From an uncultured Actinomycetes bacterium (GTDB lineage Bacteria; Actinomycetota; Acidimicrobiia; IMCC26256; PALSA-555): 46,797 nucleotides of DNA. Location: assembly GCA_937927875.1 (NCBI GenBank), contig CALEYV010000038.1:1-46797 (forward strand), given 5' to 3'. Within the stretch, counting starts at the first letter, position 1, and the number at the start of each line of letters is the position of its first letter. Positions 1-7,509 of this stretch are shown here, piece by piece. Below the pieces are notes generated by a model. The model did not search any database, had not been told where the DNA came from, and saw only the letters and a program-made list of their open reading frames with translations. The position numbers and the translations under genes were made by a program.

Positions 1-83
1 GCACCGAGGTGGCGGTCGGGCAGCCACACACGCACGAGCACGTGCGCCGCGTCAGCCGGCTCAGGAGCCGCGGGCGCGTCCAC
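1..83 (-). CDS. 5' end of an unidentified protein, possibly ACT-domain (partial)
   Basis: Reading leftward from a GTG at 83, an open frame runs off the window edge after 27 codons. It has an Ala/Pro-rich start followed by HVLVRVWLPDRHLG. The stretch VRVWLPDR resembles the first beta strand of ACT-domain proteins (typically VRVWLPDRPGALG), which bind amino acids or other small ligands as regulators. A TATGGT hexamer (97 to 92 on the minus strand) lies 8 bases before the GTG, matching the leaderless promoter pattern of other genes here and supporting this start. The gene is divergent from nadD. The family assignment rests on very few residues and is tentative. Confidence 0.4.
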   Translation of the reverse strand, partial: MDAPAAPEPADAAHVLVRVWLPDRHLG

Positions 84-143
84 GAGCCGTCACCATACGA
101 CCCGATGTAGGCACGCTTCTGCGTCGGGCGTGTGACGGCCTCG

Positions 144-149
144 TAAACT
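144..149 (+). promoter_or_regulatory. -10 box of nadD (leaderless)
   Basis: TAAACT ends 6 bases before the GTG start at 156, so transcription is expected to begin at or next to the start codon. There is no room for a Shine-Dalgarno sequence. Confidence 0.55.
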
Positions 150-155
150 GATGTC

Positions 156-737
156 GTGGGGGAGCGCATCGGCGTGCTGGGCGGCACGTTCGATCCGGTG
201 CACGTCGGGCACGTTGTCGCCGCCACCGAGGCCCGCTGGTCCCTCCGCCTCGACGTGGTGCTGCTCGTCGTCGCCGGTGACCCGTGGCAGAAGCGCGGGC
301 ACGTCGTCGCCGCCGCGGAGGACCGGCTGGCGCTGGCGCGCGCGGCGGTCGAAGACGTCGACGGGGTCGAGGCCTCGAGCGTCGAGGTCGACCGCGCCGC
401 GCCGTCGGTCACCGCCGACACCCTCGAGGAGCTCGCCGCGCCCGGCCGCGAGTTCTTCCTGCTGCTCGGCGCGGACGCAGTCGCGAACATGCCCACGTGG
501 CGGCGGCTCGAGGAGACGCGCGACCTCGCCACGATCGTCGTCATCGAGCGGGCCGGCGACGCCCACGCCGAGCCGCCGGGCGCCGGCTGGCGGTTCGAGC
601 GGCTGTCGATCCCGCGCCTCGACGTCTCGTCGAGCGACGTGCGGGCCCGGCTGGCGGCCGGACGGCCGGTCGACGGGCTCGTCCCGCCGGCGGTGGTGCG
701 GGAGATCCGAGCACGCCGGCTCTACACTGACGACTAA
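156..737 (+). CDS. nadD: nicotinate-nucleotide adenylyltransferase NadD
   Basis: This 193-residue enzyme adenylates nicotinate mononucleotide with ATP to make deamido-NAD in NAD biosynthesis. The N-terminal nucleotidyltransferase signature GGTFDPVHVGH is at residues 9-19, with the T/HxGH motif, and the C-terminal SSSDVRAR segment matches the family ISSSxxR motif that grips the ATP phosphates. Length is normal for NadD. The GTG start at 156 is chosen because a -10 box ends 6 bases upstream and the signature sits at the expected distance from the N terminus. rsfS follows 46 bases downstream, the usual actinobacterial partner, and is likely co-transcribed. Confidence 0.95.
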   Translation: MGERIGVLGGTFDPVHVGHVVAATEARWSLRLDVVLLVVAGDPWQKRGHVVAAAEDRLALARAAVEDVDGVEASSVEVDRAAPSVTADTLEELAAPGREFFLLLGADAVANMPTWRRLEETRDLATIVVIERAGDAHAEPPGAGWRFERLSIPRLDVSSSDVRARLAAGRPVDGLVPPAVVREIRARRLYTDD

Positions 738-783
738 TGCCCCTGGCGTCCCGCCCGCTCCTGTCGAAGGCCGGGACCGCCTC

Positions 784-1167
784 TTGACGAAGACCGATCC
801 CGTCACCCTGGCGCGGGCGTCGATGGCGGCCCGGGTCGCGGCTGACAAGCAGGGCACCGACATCGTGGTGCTCGGGGTCGGCGAGATCATCGCCATCGTC
901 GACTGCTTCGTGCTCGTCAGCGCGTCGAACACCCGGCAGGTCCGAACCATCGTCGACGAGGTCCGGCACGCGTTGGCCGACGACGGTCCGCCCATCGGGG
1001 TCGAGGGTCTCGACGACGCGACCTGGGTGCTGCTCGACTTCGGCGACGTGGCGATCCACGTGTTCCTCGAGGAGACGCGCCGCTACTACGACCTCGACCG
1101 GCTCTGGGCCGACGCCACCCGCCTCGACTGGGGCGCCGAGGCCTCGGTCGGCGCCGAGCGTCGCTAG
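784..1167 (+). CDS. rsfS: ribosomal silencing factor RsfS
   Basis: This 127-residue protein belongs to the RsfS/Iojap family, which binds ribosomal protein uL14 and blocks joining of the 50S and 30S subunits when nutrients are scarce. Family features include an N-terminal helix leading into DIVVLGV, the segment IVDCFVLVSASNTRQVR that corresponds to the usual ITDYFVIASGxNxRQV, and the C-terminal WVLLDFGDVAIHVFLEETRR. The start is taken as TTG at 784 because it gives the usual family N terminus (MTKTDPVTLARAS); no stronger in-frame start lies nearby, and the upstream open frame is a shadow of nadD. The stop overlaps the stop of convergent hisF by 4 bases. Confidence 0.92.
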   Translation: MTKTDPVTLARASMAARVAADKQGTDIVVLGVGEIIAIVDCFVLVSASNTRQVRTIVDEVRHALADDGPPIGVEGLDDATWVLLDFGDVAIHVFLEETRRYYDLDRLWADATRLDWGAEASVGAERR

Positions 1168-1985
1168 CGCGCGCCGCCGGCCTCGGCGCCGGTCTCGTCG
1201 AGGAAGGGCCGGGTCTCGACGCCGCGGGCCGCCAGGCCCGCCTTCAGCTCGGCCACGCCGAGGTTGGCGAGCCGCGGCGAGTAGAGGATCGAGCTGATGA
1301 TGGCGGCCTGCGCACCGCCGTCGGTGAGTCCGGCCGCGATGTCGTCGACCGTGCCCGCGCCACCGGAGGCGATGACCGGGATGTTCACCGCGTCGGCGAC
1401 CGCTCGGGTCACGTCGAGGTCGTAGCCGCTCGCGGCGCCGTCCCGGTCGATGCTGTTGACGACGACCTCGCCCGCGCCGAGCGACTCGCCGCGCCGCACC
1501 CACTCGAGGGCGTCGAGCCCGGTGGCCTGGCGGGCACCGTCGATGAACACCTCGTACCCGCTCGGGATCCCCGCTCGACGGCCGACCTGCTTCACCTGGG
1601 TGCTGAGCACGATGCACTGCCGGCCGAACGCCTCCGCGCCGGCCCGGATGATCGTCGGGTCGCGCACCGCCATCGAATCGACGCTGATCTTCTCGGCACC
1701 CGCCTTCAGCACCTCGAACATGTCGTCGAGGGAGCGGATGCCGCCCCCGACCGTGAACGGGACGAACACGTGACCGGCGACGCGCCGGACCGTCTCGAGG
1801 TCGATCTTGCGGCGCTCGGCGCTGGCGGTGATGTCGTAGAAGACGATCTCGTCGATCTGGTCCGCGTACAGGCGCGCCGCGAGCTCCTCGGCCGGCGCGA
1901 CGTCGATGTTGTCCTGGAACTGCTGCGCCTTCGTCACCCGACCCGCGATGACGTCGAAGCAGGCGATGAGCCGCTTGGTCAGCAC
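1164..1985 (-). CDS. HisF-family cyclase subunit with altered active site
   Basis: The 273-residue protein is a HisF-type (beta/alpha)8 barrel. In histidine synthesis HisF uses ammonia from HisH to make imidazole glycerol phosphate and AICAR from PRFAR. Asp11, Lys19, the TVGGGIRS and ASGGAG phosphate-binding loops and SIDRDG are present. The general acid/base Asp130 of Thermotoga HisF is replaced by Gln130 (context VLSTQVKQ instead of VVAIDAKR), the T before SIDRDG is Asn, and loop 1 lacks the usual LRDxGDP. The GTG start at 1985 overlaps the hisH stop by 7 bases, so the two subunits are coupled. Fold and partnership are clear; function in histidine synthesis is doubtful, and a paralogue delivering ammonia to another substrate is possible. 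Confidence 0.85.
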   Translation of the reverse strand: MLTKRLIACFDVIAGRVTKAQQFQDNIDVAPAEELAARLYADQIDEIVFYDITASAERRKIDLETVRRVAGHVFVPFTVGGGIRSLDDMFEVLKAGAEKISVDSMAVRDPTIIRAGAEAFGRQCIVLSTQVKQVGRRAGIPSGYEVFIDGARQATGLDALEWVRRGESLGAGEVVVNSIDRDGAASGYDLDVTRAVADAVNIPVIASGGAGTVDDIAAGLTDGGAQAAIISSILYSPRLANLGVAELKAGLAARGVETRPFLDETGAEAGGAR

Positions 1986-2590
1986 CGGGGCTCCCAGCCC
2001 GCGAACCGCTCGAGGAGGCCGAGCCCGAGCGGGCCGCTCTTCTCGGCGTGGAACTGGGTCGCGACGATGTTGGCCCGGCCCGCCACCGAACAAAACGGCG
2101 ACCCGTAGTCGGTCACCGCGAGCACGTCGTCCGGGTCGGCAGGGTCGCAGTGGTACGAGTTCACGAAGTAGCAGTGCGCCGGCGCCACGAGCCCGTCGGT
2201 GACCGGGTGGGCCCGGGTCGGCTCGACGGTGTTCCACCCGATCTGGGGCACCCGGACCGAGTCCGGGAAGCGCCGCACCACCCCGGGGATCCAGCCCAGC
2301 CCGTCGACGTCTCCCTCCTCCGAGTGCTCGAAGAGGATCTGGAGCCCGATGCAGATGCCGAGGAACGGCACCCGGTCGCTGAGCACCCGCTCGTGCAGGG
2401 CGTCGACCAGGTCGGCCTCGAACAGCGAGTCGAGGGTGGCCTTGGCTGCGCCGACGCCCGGGAGCACCAGCCGGTCGGCGGTCCGCAGCTCGGCCGGGCC
2501 GGCGACGAGCCGGTGCTCGAGGTCCAGGTGCGCGAGGGCGTACGACACGCTGGGCGCGTTGCCGGCCCGGTAGTCGATCACGCCGATCAC
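1979..2590 (-). CDS. hisH: HisH-family glutamine amidotransferase subunit
   Basis: This 203-residue class I glutaminase releases ammonia from glutamine and channels it to the HisF-type partner encoded immediately downstream. The triad is intact: Cys80 in LGICIGLQ, His181 in TQFHAEKSG, and Glu183. VIDYRAGN and PGVGA near the N terminus match HisH. Departures from the usual sequence are PQIGWN in place of PHMGWN and VGAAKATL in place of VGAFGDAM. GTG at 2590 is the start; a TAGACT -10 box ends 6 bases before it. Together with the altered HisF, the pair looks like a distinct HisHF lineage. No other histidine genes are in the window. Confidence 0.87.
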   Translation of the reverse strand: MIGVIDYRAGNAPSVSYALAHLDLEHRLVAGPAELRTADRLVLPGVGAAKATLDSLFEADLVDALHERVLSDRVPFLGICIGLQILFEHSEEGDVDGLGWIPGVVRRFPDSVRVPQIGWNTVEPTRAHPVTDGLVAPAHCYFVNSYHCDPADPDDVLAVTDYGSPFCSVAGRANIVATQFHAEKSGPLGLGLLERFAGWEPRC

Positions 2591-2596
2591 GCGGCG

Positions 2597-2602
2597 AGTC
2601 TA
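2597..2602 (-). promoter_or_regulatory. -10 box of hisHF (leaderless)
   Basis: On the minus strand TAGACT ends 6 bases before the GTG of hisH, with no Shine-Dalgarno sequence between. Confidence 0.5.
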
Positions 2603-2694
2603 CGAACCGCCTGGTCGGGGCCGGCCCGGAAACCGCGGCGCGAGGACGGCGCTGCGTCGCGTCGCCGACCTTTACCGGTTCTTTATGCACTGCG

Positions 2695-2724
2695 TTGGGG
2701 GGTCAGCGCGCCGATGAGTAGCCT
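2695..2724 (+). promoter_or_regulatory. promoter of the ABC exporter operon (leaderless)
   Basis: A TTGGGG -35-like element (2695-2700) and TAGCCT -10 (2719-2724) are separated by 18 bases. The -10 box ends 8 bases before the GTG at 2733. Confidence 0.5.
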
Positions 2725-2732
2725 CGCCCGCA

Positions 2733-3647
2733 GTGGCTCCCCGCGAGCCCGCGATCGAAGTCGCGGGCCTCTCCAAGGACTTCGGCGACGTCCTCGCCGT
2801 CGACGACCTCAGCTTTCGCGTCGACCACGGCCAGGTGTGCGGGCTGCTCGGACCGAACGGCGCCGGCAAGACGACCACCCTCCGGGTGCTGGTCGGCTTG
2901 CTGCGCCCCAGCGCGGGCGGTGTCCGCCTCCTCGGCGTTCCGATGACGCCGAGCAACCCGGTGCTGGCGCGGGTCGGCACGATGATCGAGCACTCCGACT
3001 TCGTGCCGTTCCTCTCCGGGATGCGCAACCTCCGGATCCACTGGCAGGAGGCGGGCGCCAAGTGGTCGGACGCGAACGTCGACGAGGCGCTCGCGGTCGC
3101 CGGCCTCGGTGAGGCCATCAACCGCAAGGTGAAGACCTACTCGCAGGGCATGCGCCAGCGGCTCGGGATCGCCCGCGCGCTGCTCGGCCGGCCCGAGGTG
3201 CTCGTCCTCGACGAGCCGACGAATGGCCTCGACCCCGCCGAGATGCGCGAGATCCGCGACCTCATCCGCCGGCTGGCCGCCCGCGGTGCCACCGTCCTGC
3301 TGTCCTCCCACCTGCTCTCCGAGGTGGAGCAGGTGTGCAGCAACGTGGTCGTCATGGACCGCGGGAAGCTCGTGGCCGCGGGCACCATGGCCGAGCTCAC
3401 CGCCGCCACCGGGTCGGCCTACTTCGGCGTCGACGACGTCGAGAAGGCCCGCCAGGTGCTCGCCACCCACGCCGGTGTGCGCACGGTGCGCCCGCAGCCG
3501 CCCGGGCTGCTCGTCGACCTCGACGCGGTGCCCCGCTCCGACCTGGTGGCGGCGCTCGTCGACGCCGACGTCGGCGTCGACACGGTCGAGTCGACCCACC
3601 GGCTCGAGGACGCGTTCCTCGGGCTCCTCGCCCACGAGGAGAGCTGA
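2733..3647 (+). CDS. ABC transporter ATP-binding protein (ABC-2/BcrA-like exporter)
   Basis: This 304-residue ATPase powers the permease encoded next to it. Walker A GPNGAGKT is at 40-47, the signature YSQGM at 136-140, Walker B LVLDEP at 157-162, and the H-loop SSHLLSEVE follows. The Q-loop position reads MIEHSDF, as in BcrA-like antibiotic or lipid exporters (usually MIExPxF). A C-terminal domain of about 90 residues follows the ATPase core, as in DrrA/BcrA proteins. The start is GTG 2733 and the stop overlaps the permease start (TGATG). Substrate is unknown; drug, peptide or lipid export is the family expectation. Confidence 0.88.
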   Translation: MAPREPAIEVAGLSKDFGDVLAVDDLSFRVDHGQVCGLLGPNGAGKTTTLRVLVGLLRPSAGGVRLLGVPMTPSNPVLARVGTMIEHSDFVPFLSGMRNLRIHWQEAGAKWSDANVDEALAVAGLGEAINRKVKTYSQGMRQRLGIARALLGRPEVLVLDEPTNGLDPAEMREIRDLIRRLAARGATVLLSSHLLSEVEQVCSNVVVMDRGKLVAAGTMAELTAATGSAYFGVDDVEKARQVLATHAGVRTVRPQPPGLLVDLDAVPRSDLVAALVDADVGVDTVESTHRLEDAFLGLLAHEES

Positions 3648-4498
3648 TGGCGGCCCTGTTCCGCACCGAGATGACGAAGCAGTGGCGCCGGCCGCGCACC
3701 TACGTGGCGCTCGGCATCACGGTCGCGATCCCCGTCATCACGACGATCGCGATCAAGACGAACCCGCCGTCGAGTCCGAGCGGCGGCGGTGGGCTCGGCA
3801 ACTTCGCGATCATCTCCCAAGCCACTGGGTTGTATCTGCCGGTGCTCGCCTTGCGATTCATGAGCCGGTTCCTGCTCGTGATCCTCGTCGCGTTGTTCGC
3901 CGGCGACGCGGTCGCCTCCGAGGCCAACTGGGGCAACCTGCGCAGCATGCTCACCCGGCCGGTGAGCCGGAGCCGGCTCCTGCTCGTGAAGCTGGAGTCG
4001 GCCGGGCTCATGGCCATCATCGCCACCGCGCTGATCGGCGTGACGGGCCTGATCGCGGGGACGATCGCCTTCGGGTGGCACCCCTTGAACCAGCAGACCG
4101 TCTCGGGGCTCCATCTCTTCCACATCCAGGCGAACGCGTTCCAGTCGACTAGCCAGCTGCTCGGCAACCTGGGGCTGGCCAGCGGCTACGTGCTGTGGAG
4201 CATCGTCGGGGTGGCGGCGCTGGCCTTCATGGTGTCGACGATGACCGACTCGCCGGCGGCGGCCGTGTTCGCCGGTGTCGGCCTCTACATCGTCTCGCAG
4301 ATCCTCAACAACATCTCGAGCCTGGACCCGATCAGCTTCATCTTCCCCACCCACTACATGGACGCCTGGACGTCCCTCTTCGAGGGCTCGGGGCCGACCG
4401 GCGACATGCTGCGCGGCACGCTGCTGCAGATCCCGTACGTGGTCGTCTTCGGCACCTACGCGTGGTGGAGCTTCCGCCGCAAGGACGTGCTGTCGTAG
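3647..4498 (+). CDS. ABC-2 type transporter permease
   Basis: This 283-residue membrane protein has an N-terminal cytoplasmic segment (FRTEMTKQWRRPRTY) typical of ABC-2 permeases, then six predicted membrane helices, and a short basic tail (WWSFRRKDVLS). The motif WGNLRSMLTRPVSRSRLL after the second helix is typical of the coupling region of bacterial ABC-2 permeases. Its ATG shares one base with the ATPase stop codon, so subunit synthesis is coupled. The substrate cannot be read from the sequence. Confidence 0.85.
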   Translation: MAALFRTEMTKQWRRPRTYVALGITVAIPVITTIAIKTNPPSSPSGGGGLGNFAIISQATGLYLPVLALRFMSRFLLVILVALFAGDAVASEANWGNLRSMLTRPVSRSRLLLVKLESAGLMAIIATALIGVTGLIAGTIAFGWHPLNQQTVSGLHLFHIQANAFQSTSQLLGNLGLASGYVLWSIVGVAALAFMVSTMTDSPAAAVFAGVGLYIVSQILNNISSLDPISFIFPTHYMDAWTSLFEGSGPTGDMLRGTLLQIPYVVVFGTYAWWSFRRKDVLS

Positions 4499-4658
4499 CC
4501 GGGGACTGACGCGGCCGTCGGCCGGCCGAGGCCTCCTCGACCTGGGGGGTGTGGCCGGGAGCCGCCCGCCCGGCCGCGCCACCGATCTTGGCAGGCGCCG
4601 CCGACGCCCGTCCCCGATCGGGTTTCAGGAGCTCGGCCCCGACGACGATAGGAACCCC

Positions 4659-5306
4659 GTGGACGGGACGCCCTACCTGCTGCCGCGCCTCGGCGGTCTG
4701 CTCCGCCACGCCGCGCCGCGGGTGATCGAGGGCTTCGTCGCCCCGGTGGGCATCTTCCTCCTCGCGCTCCACTTCCTCAACGTCATGGGGGCGGTCGTGG
4801 TCGGGCTCGGCTTCGCGTACGCGGCGATCGCCTGGCGGCTCGTCGCCCGCCGACCCGTGCCGGGCGTCGTGCTGCTCGGGGCGGCCACCATCACCGCCCG
4901 CTCGGCGCTCGCGCTCGCTACCGGCAGCACCTTCCTCTACTTCCTCCAGCCGATGCTCGGGACGGCCCTGGTCGCCACCGCGTTCCTCGCCTCGGTGCTC
5001 ACCGGCCGGCCCCTCGCCGCCCGGCTGGCTCGCGACTTCTGCCCCATCCCGGACCACGTCGCCTCGGCGGCGCCGATGCGGCGGTTCTTCGTGCAGATCA
5101 CGCTGCTGTGGGCGGTCACCGAGCTCGTGATCGCCGCCGTCGCGATCACCCTGCTGCTGAGCCAGTCGGTGGGCGTGTTCGTCGTCACCCGCACCGTCTC
5201 GTCGCTGGTCATCACCGGGGTGGCGATCGGCGTGTCGGTGGGCTGGTTCCAGCGGACGATGGGCGACCACGTCGCCTTCGCGCCCCGAGCGGCCCGCACC
5301 GGCTGA
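4659..5306 (+). CDS. VC0807-family membrane protein
   Basis: This 215-residue protein has about six hydrophobic helices. The stretches RSALALATGSTFLYFLQP and TALVATAFLASVLTGRPLAARLARDF match the conserved core of the VC0807 family of uncharacterised integral membrane proteins. The GTG start at 4659 places the first helix near residue 25; upstream in-frame sequence lacks protein-like character. The gene stands 160 bases from the ABC permease in the same direction and converges on the MFS gene. No function is established for the family. Confidence 0.7.
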   Translation: MDGTPYLLPRLGGLLRHAAPRVIEGFVAPVGIFLLALHFLNVMGAVVVGLGFAYAAIAWRLVARRPVPGVVLLGAATITARSALALATGSTFLYFLQPMLGTALVATAFLASVLTGRPLAARLARDFCPIPDHVASAAPMRRFFVQITLLWAVTELVIAAVAITLLLSQSVGVFVVTRTVSSLVITGVAIGVSVGWFQRTMGDHVAFAPRAARTG

Positions 5307-5315
5307 CCCGAGCCT

Positions 5316-5330
5316 CCGGTCGCCGACCGG
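5316..5330. terminator. candidate bidirectional terminator hairpin
   Basis: CCGGTCG and CGACCGG form a perfect inverted repeat around a single C, effectively a 5-bp stem with a 5-base loop. It lies between two convergent genes (4659-5306 and 5337-6881). There is no U-tract, so it is only a candidate. Confidence 0.4.
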
Positions 5331-5336
5331 CGCCGG

Positions 5337-6881
5337 CTACCGGTGACGGATCGGCACCCTCGGTCGGGGTCGGGACCCGTCGGGCCGGGGCAGGCCGAGC
5401 CACGTCAGCGCCGCGATCACGGCCAGCACGGCCGCGCCCACCACCACCGCGATCCGGAACCCGCTCGTGAACGCGGCCTCGGCGACCGACCGCAGCCGGG
5501 ACGCCACGTCGGGCCGGGAGACCTGACGCGCGACCCGAACCGCGTCGCCGACGCCGTCCCGGGCCGTCGCCGCCTCGGCCCGGGTCAGGCCGGGCACGCG
5601 CGAGAGCCGGTCGGAGTACCGGATGGCGAGGACGGTCCCCAGCACCGCGATGCCGAACGCAGTGCCGAACTCCCGGGTCACGTCGTTCATCACCGAGCCG
5701 ACGCCGGCTTGCTCGGGCGGGAGACCCGAGACGAGCAGCGTCGTGGCGGGCGTCGTCACCGAGCCCATCCCGAGGCCGATCGCCAGCAGCGCGACGAGCA
5801 CCACTGCGGTGGTGGCGCCGCCCCCGACGCCGAGGAGGCACAGCACGCCGCCGGCCGAGAAGAGGAGCGCAACCGCGATCACGTTCCGCTCCCCGACGCG
5901 CGCCGAGACCCGGGGGATCAGCGGGGCGCTGATGCTCCACGTCACCGAGATGACGGCGAGGACCAGGCCGACGGTGAGCACCGACTGACCCCGCACGAAC
6001 TGCAGGTACTGCGGCAGCAGGAACAGCAGGCCCCAGACGGTCCAGAACCCGAACGTGATCACCAGTGCCGGCACCCGGAAGGTCGGGTTCCGGAACAGCC
6101 GAACGTCGAGCATCGGGTGGTCGACCCGCAGCTCCCAGGCGACGAACGCGGTCCCCGCAACGAGGGCGAGCGCGATGGCGCCGAGCACCGGGCCGCCGAG
6201 CCAGCCCGCGTCGGGGGCGTCGATGAACGCGAAGACCATGGCCGCGATGGCGACGATCGACAATGCGGCGCCGACGAGGTCGAGGCGCAGGCGCTCCGGG
6301 TCGCGTGACTCGGGGACGAGCTTGGCGCCCGCGATGAGCGCCACGACGACGACCGGCACGTTGACGAGCATCACCGAGCCCCACCAGAAGTGGGTGAGGA
6401 GGATCCCGCCGATCGGCGGTCCGAGGATGAACCCGAGGCCGCCGACGCCCGACCAGATCCCGATCGCCTGCTGGCGCTCCTCGGGCGGGAACACGGTGGT
6501 GACGATCGACAGCGTTCCCGGCATCAGCATGGCGGCGCCGACGCCCATGCCGGCCCGGGCCGCGATGAGCGGGCCGGGGGAGTGGGCCAGCGCGCCGAGC
6601 CCGGCCGCGAGCCCGAACACGACGAGGCCGATGTCCAGCAGCCGCTTGCGACCGAACCGATCGCTGATCGCGCCCATCGTGATGACGAGGCCCGCGAACA
6701 CGACGCCGTAGACGGCGAAGATCCACTGCAGCTGGTCGGGATCGGCGTGCAGGGCGCGGACGATGTCGGGGATGGCGACGTTCAGGATCGTGATGGCCAT
6801 CCCGACGAGCATCAGCGAGATGCACAGCACGGCCAGCGTCCAGTACCGGCGCGCGTACAGCGGCGATGTGGTCGCGGTCAC
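5337..6881 (-). CDS. MFS drug exporter, DHA2 (EmrB/QacA) type
   Basis: This 514-residue transporter is expected to export toxic compounds using the proton gradient. DHA2 features include the motif NVAIPDI in helix 1, QWIFAVYGVVFAGLVITMGAISDRFGRKR leading into motif A (written here only in part: GAISDRFGRKR), RAGMGVGAAMLMPG in helix 4, and GPPIGG, the motif C region of drug:proton antiporters, in helix 5. About 14 helices are predicted, with a final helix near residues 475-495. GTG 6881 starts 33 bases after the stop of the upstream VOC gene, so the two are probably co-transcribed. The substrate is unknown. Confidence 0.88.
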   Translation of the reverse strand: MTATTSPLYARRYWTLAVLCISLMLVGMAITILNVAIPDIVRALHADPDQLQWIFAVYGVVFAGLVITMGAISDRFGRKRLLDIGLVVFGLAAGLGALAHSPGPLIAARAGMGVGAAMLMPGTLSIVTTVFPPEERQQAIGIWSGVGGLGFILGPPIGGILLTHFWWGSVMLVNVPVVVVALIAGAKLVPESRDPERLRLDLVGAALSIVAIAAMVFAFIDAPDAGWLGGPVLGAIALALVAGTAFVAWELRVDHPMLDVRLFRNPTFRVPALVITFGFWTVWGLLFLLPQYLQFVRGQSVLTVGLVLAVISVTWSISAPLIPRVSARVGERNVIAVALLFSAGGVLCLLGVGGGATTAVVLVALLAIGLGMGSVTTPATTLLVSGLPPEQAGVGSVMNDVTREFGTAFGIAVLGTVLAIRYSDRLSRVPGLTRAEAATARDGVGDAVRVARQVSRPDVASRLRSVAEAAFTSGFRIAVVVGAAVLAVIAALTWLGLPRPDGSRPRPRVPIRHR

Positions 6882-6914
6882 TGCGAGTCGCGGGCCGAGC
6901 GGGCGGGCGCCCGG

Positions 6915-7391
6915 TCAGCCGGCTCGCTGGTAGCGGGCGGCCGGGGTGCCGGGCGGGTTGGCCACGCCCGGCTTGGCGTCCGGGTTCGCGACGCACACCT
7001 CGCACTCGAGCCCGTCGGGATCGCGGAAGAAGACGCTCAGGATCGGGCCGAAGTCGGTGACGAAGTCGTCGGCCGCGCCGCGGGCCATGAGGCGGTCGCG
7101 GATGGTCTCGAACGCGTCGAGCGAGGCCGCCTGCAGCGCCAGGTGGTCGATGCGGCCCCGCCCGAACATCGGGGTCTGGCGGTCCGCCTCGGTGTTCCCG
7201 TCGATCTCGAACACATTGAGCTCGGCCGTCGGCCCGATGTCGACGATCGACAGCCGCACCGAGGCCGGCGCGTCCCCGCCCTCCGGTCCGTCGCGGCGCA
7301 CGGTGGCGTCGAAGACCTCCTCGTAGAAGCGGTGCAGCCGCCCGGTGTCCTTCGTGAGCACGGCCACGTGGTTGTACCCGTTCAGCAGCAT
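6915..7391 (-). CDS. VOC-superfamily (glyoxalase/dioxygenase fold) protein
   Basis: This 158-residue protein has two beta-alpha-beta-beta-beta repeats. Candidate metal ligands are His8 (NHVAVLT), His83 (DHLALQA) and a glutamate at 129 or 131 in FRDPDGLECEV, the C-terminal signature of the family. Members include glyoxalase I, fosfomycin- or bleomycin-resistance proteins and ring-cleaving dioxygenases. Next to an MFS drug exporter, a detoxification role is plausible but not shown. The ATG at 7391 has a GGGAGG Shine-Dalgarno 9 bases upstream (7401-7406) and a TAGAGT -10 box at 7437 to 7432. Confidence 0.8.
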   Translation of the reverse strand: MLLNGYNHVAVLTKDTGRLHRFYEEVFDATVRRDGPEGGDAPASVRLSIVDIGPTAELNVFEIDGNTEADRQTPMFGRGRIDHLALQAASLDAFETIRDRLMARGAADDFVTDFGPILSVFFRDPDGLECEVCVANPDAKPGVANPPGTPAARYQRAG

Positions 7392-7509
7392 CGCTCACGA
7401 CCTCCCGCAGGCTCGGCGACGCGGTACGGGAACTCTACGGGCGCCGTCGTCCGATGCGGCCGGTGCGCCAGCGGCGGTCTCCCGGACCGGACCGGCGGGC
7501 CCGACGGGC

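Noticed and set aside
4499..4658. GC palindromes (GGCCGTCGGCCGGCC and similar) between the ABC permease and the VC0807-family gene
   Set aside because: Short overlapping GC repeats without a clean stem or U-tract; expected by chance at this base composition.
5212..7398. A 728-codon minus-strand frame overlapping the MFS and VOC genes
   Set aside because: Runs in a different frame from both real genes and gives Arg/Pro-rich nonsense.
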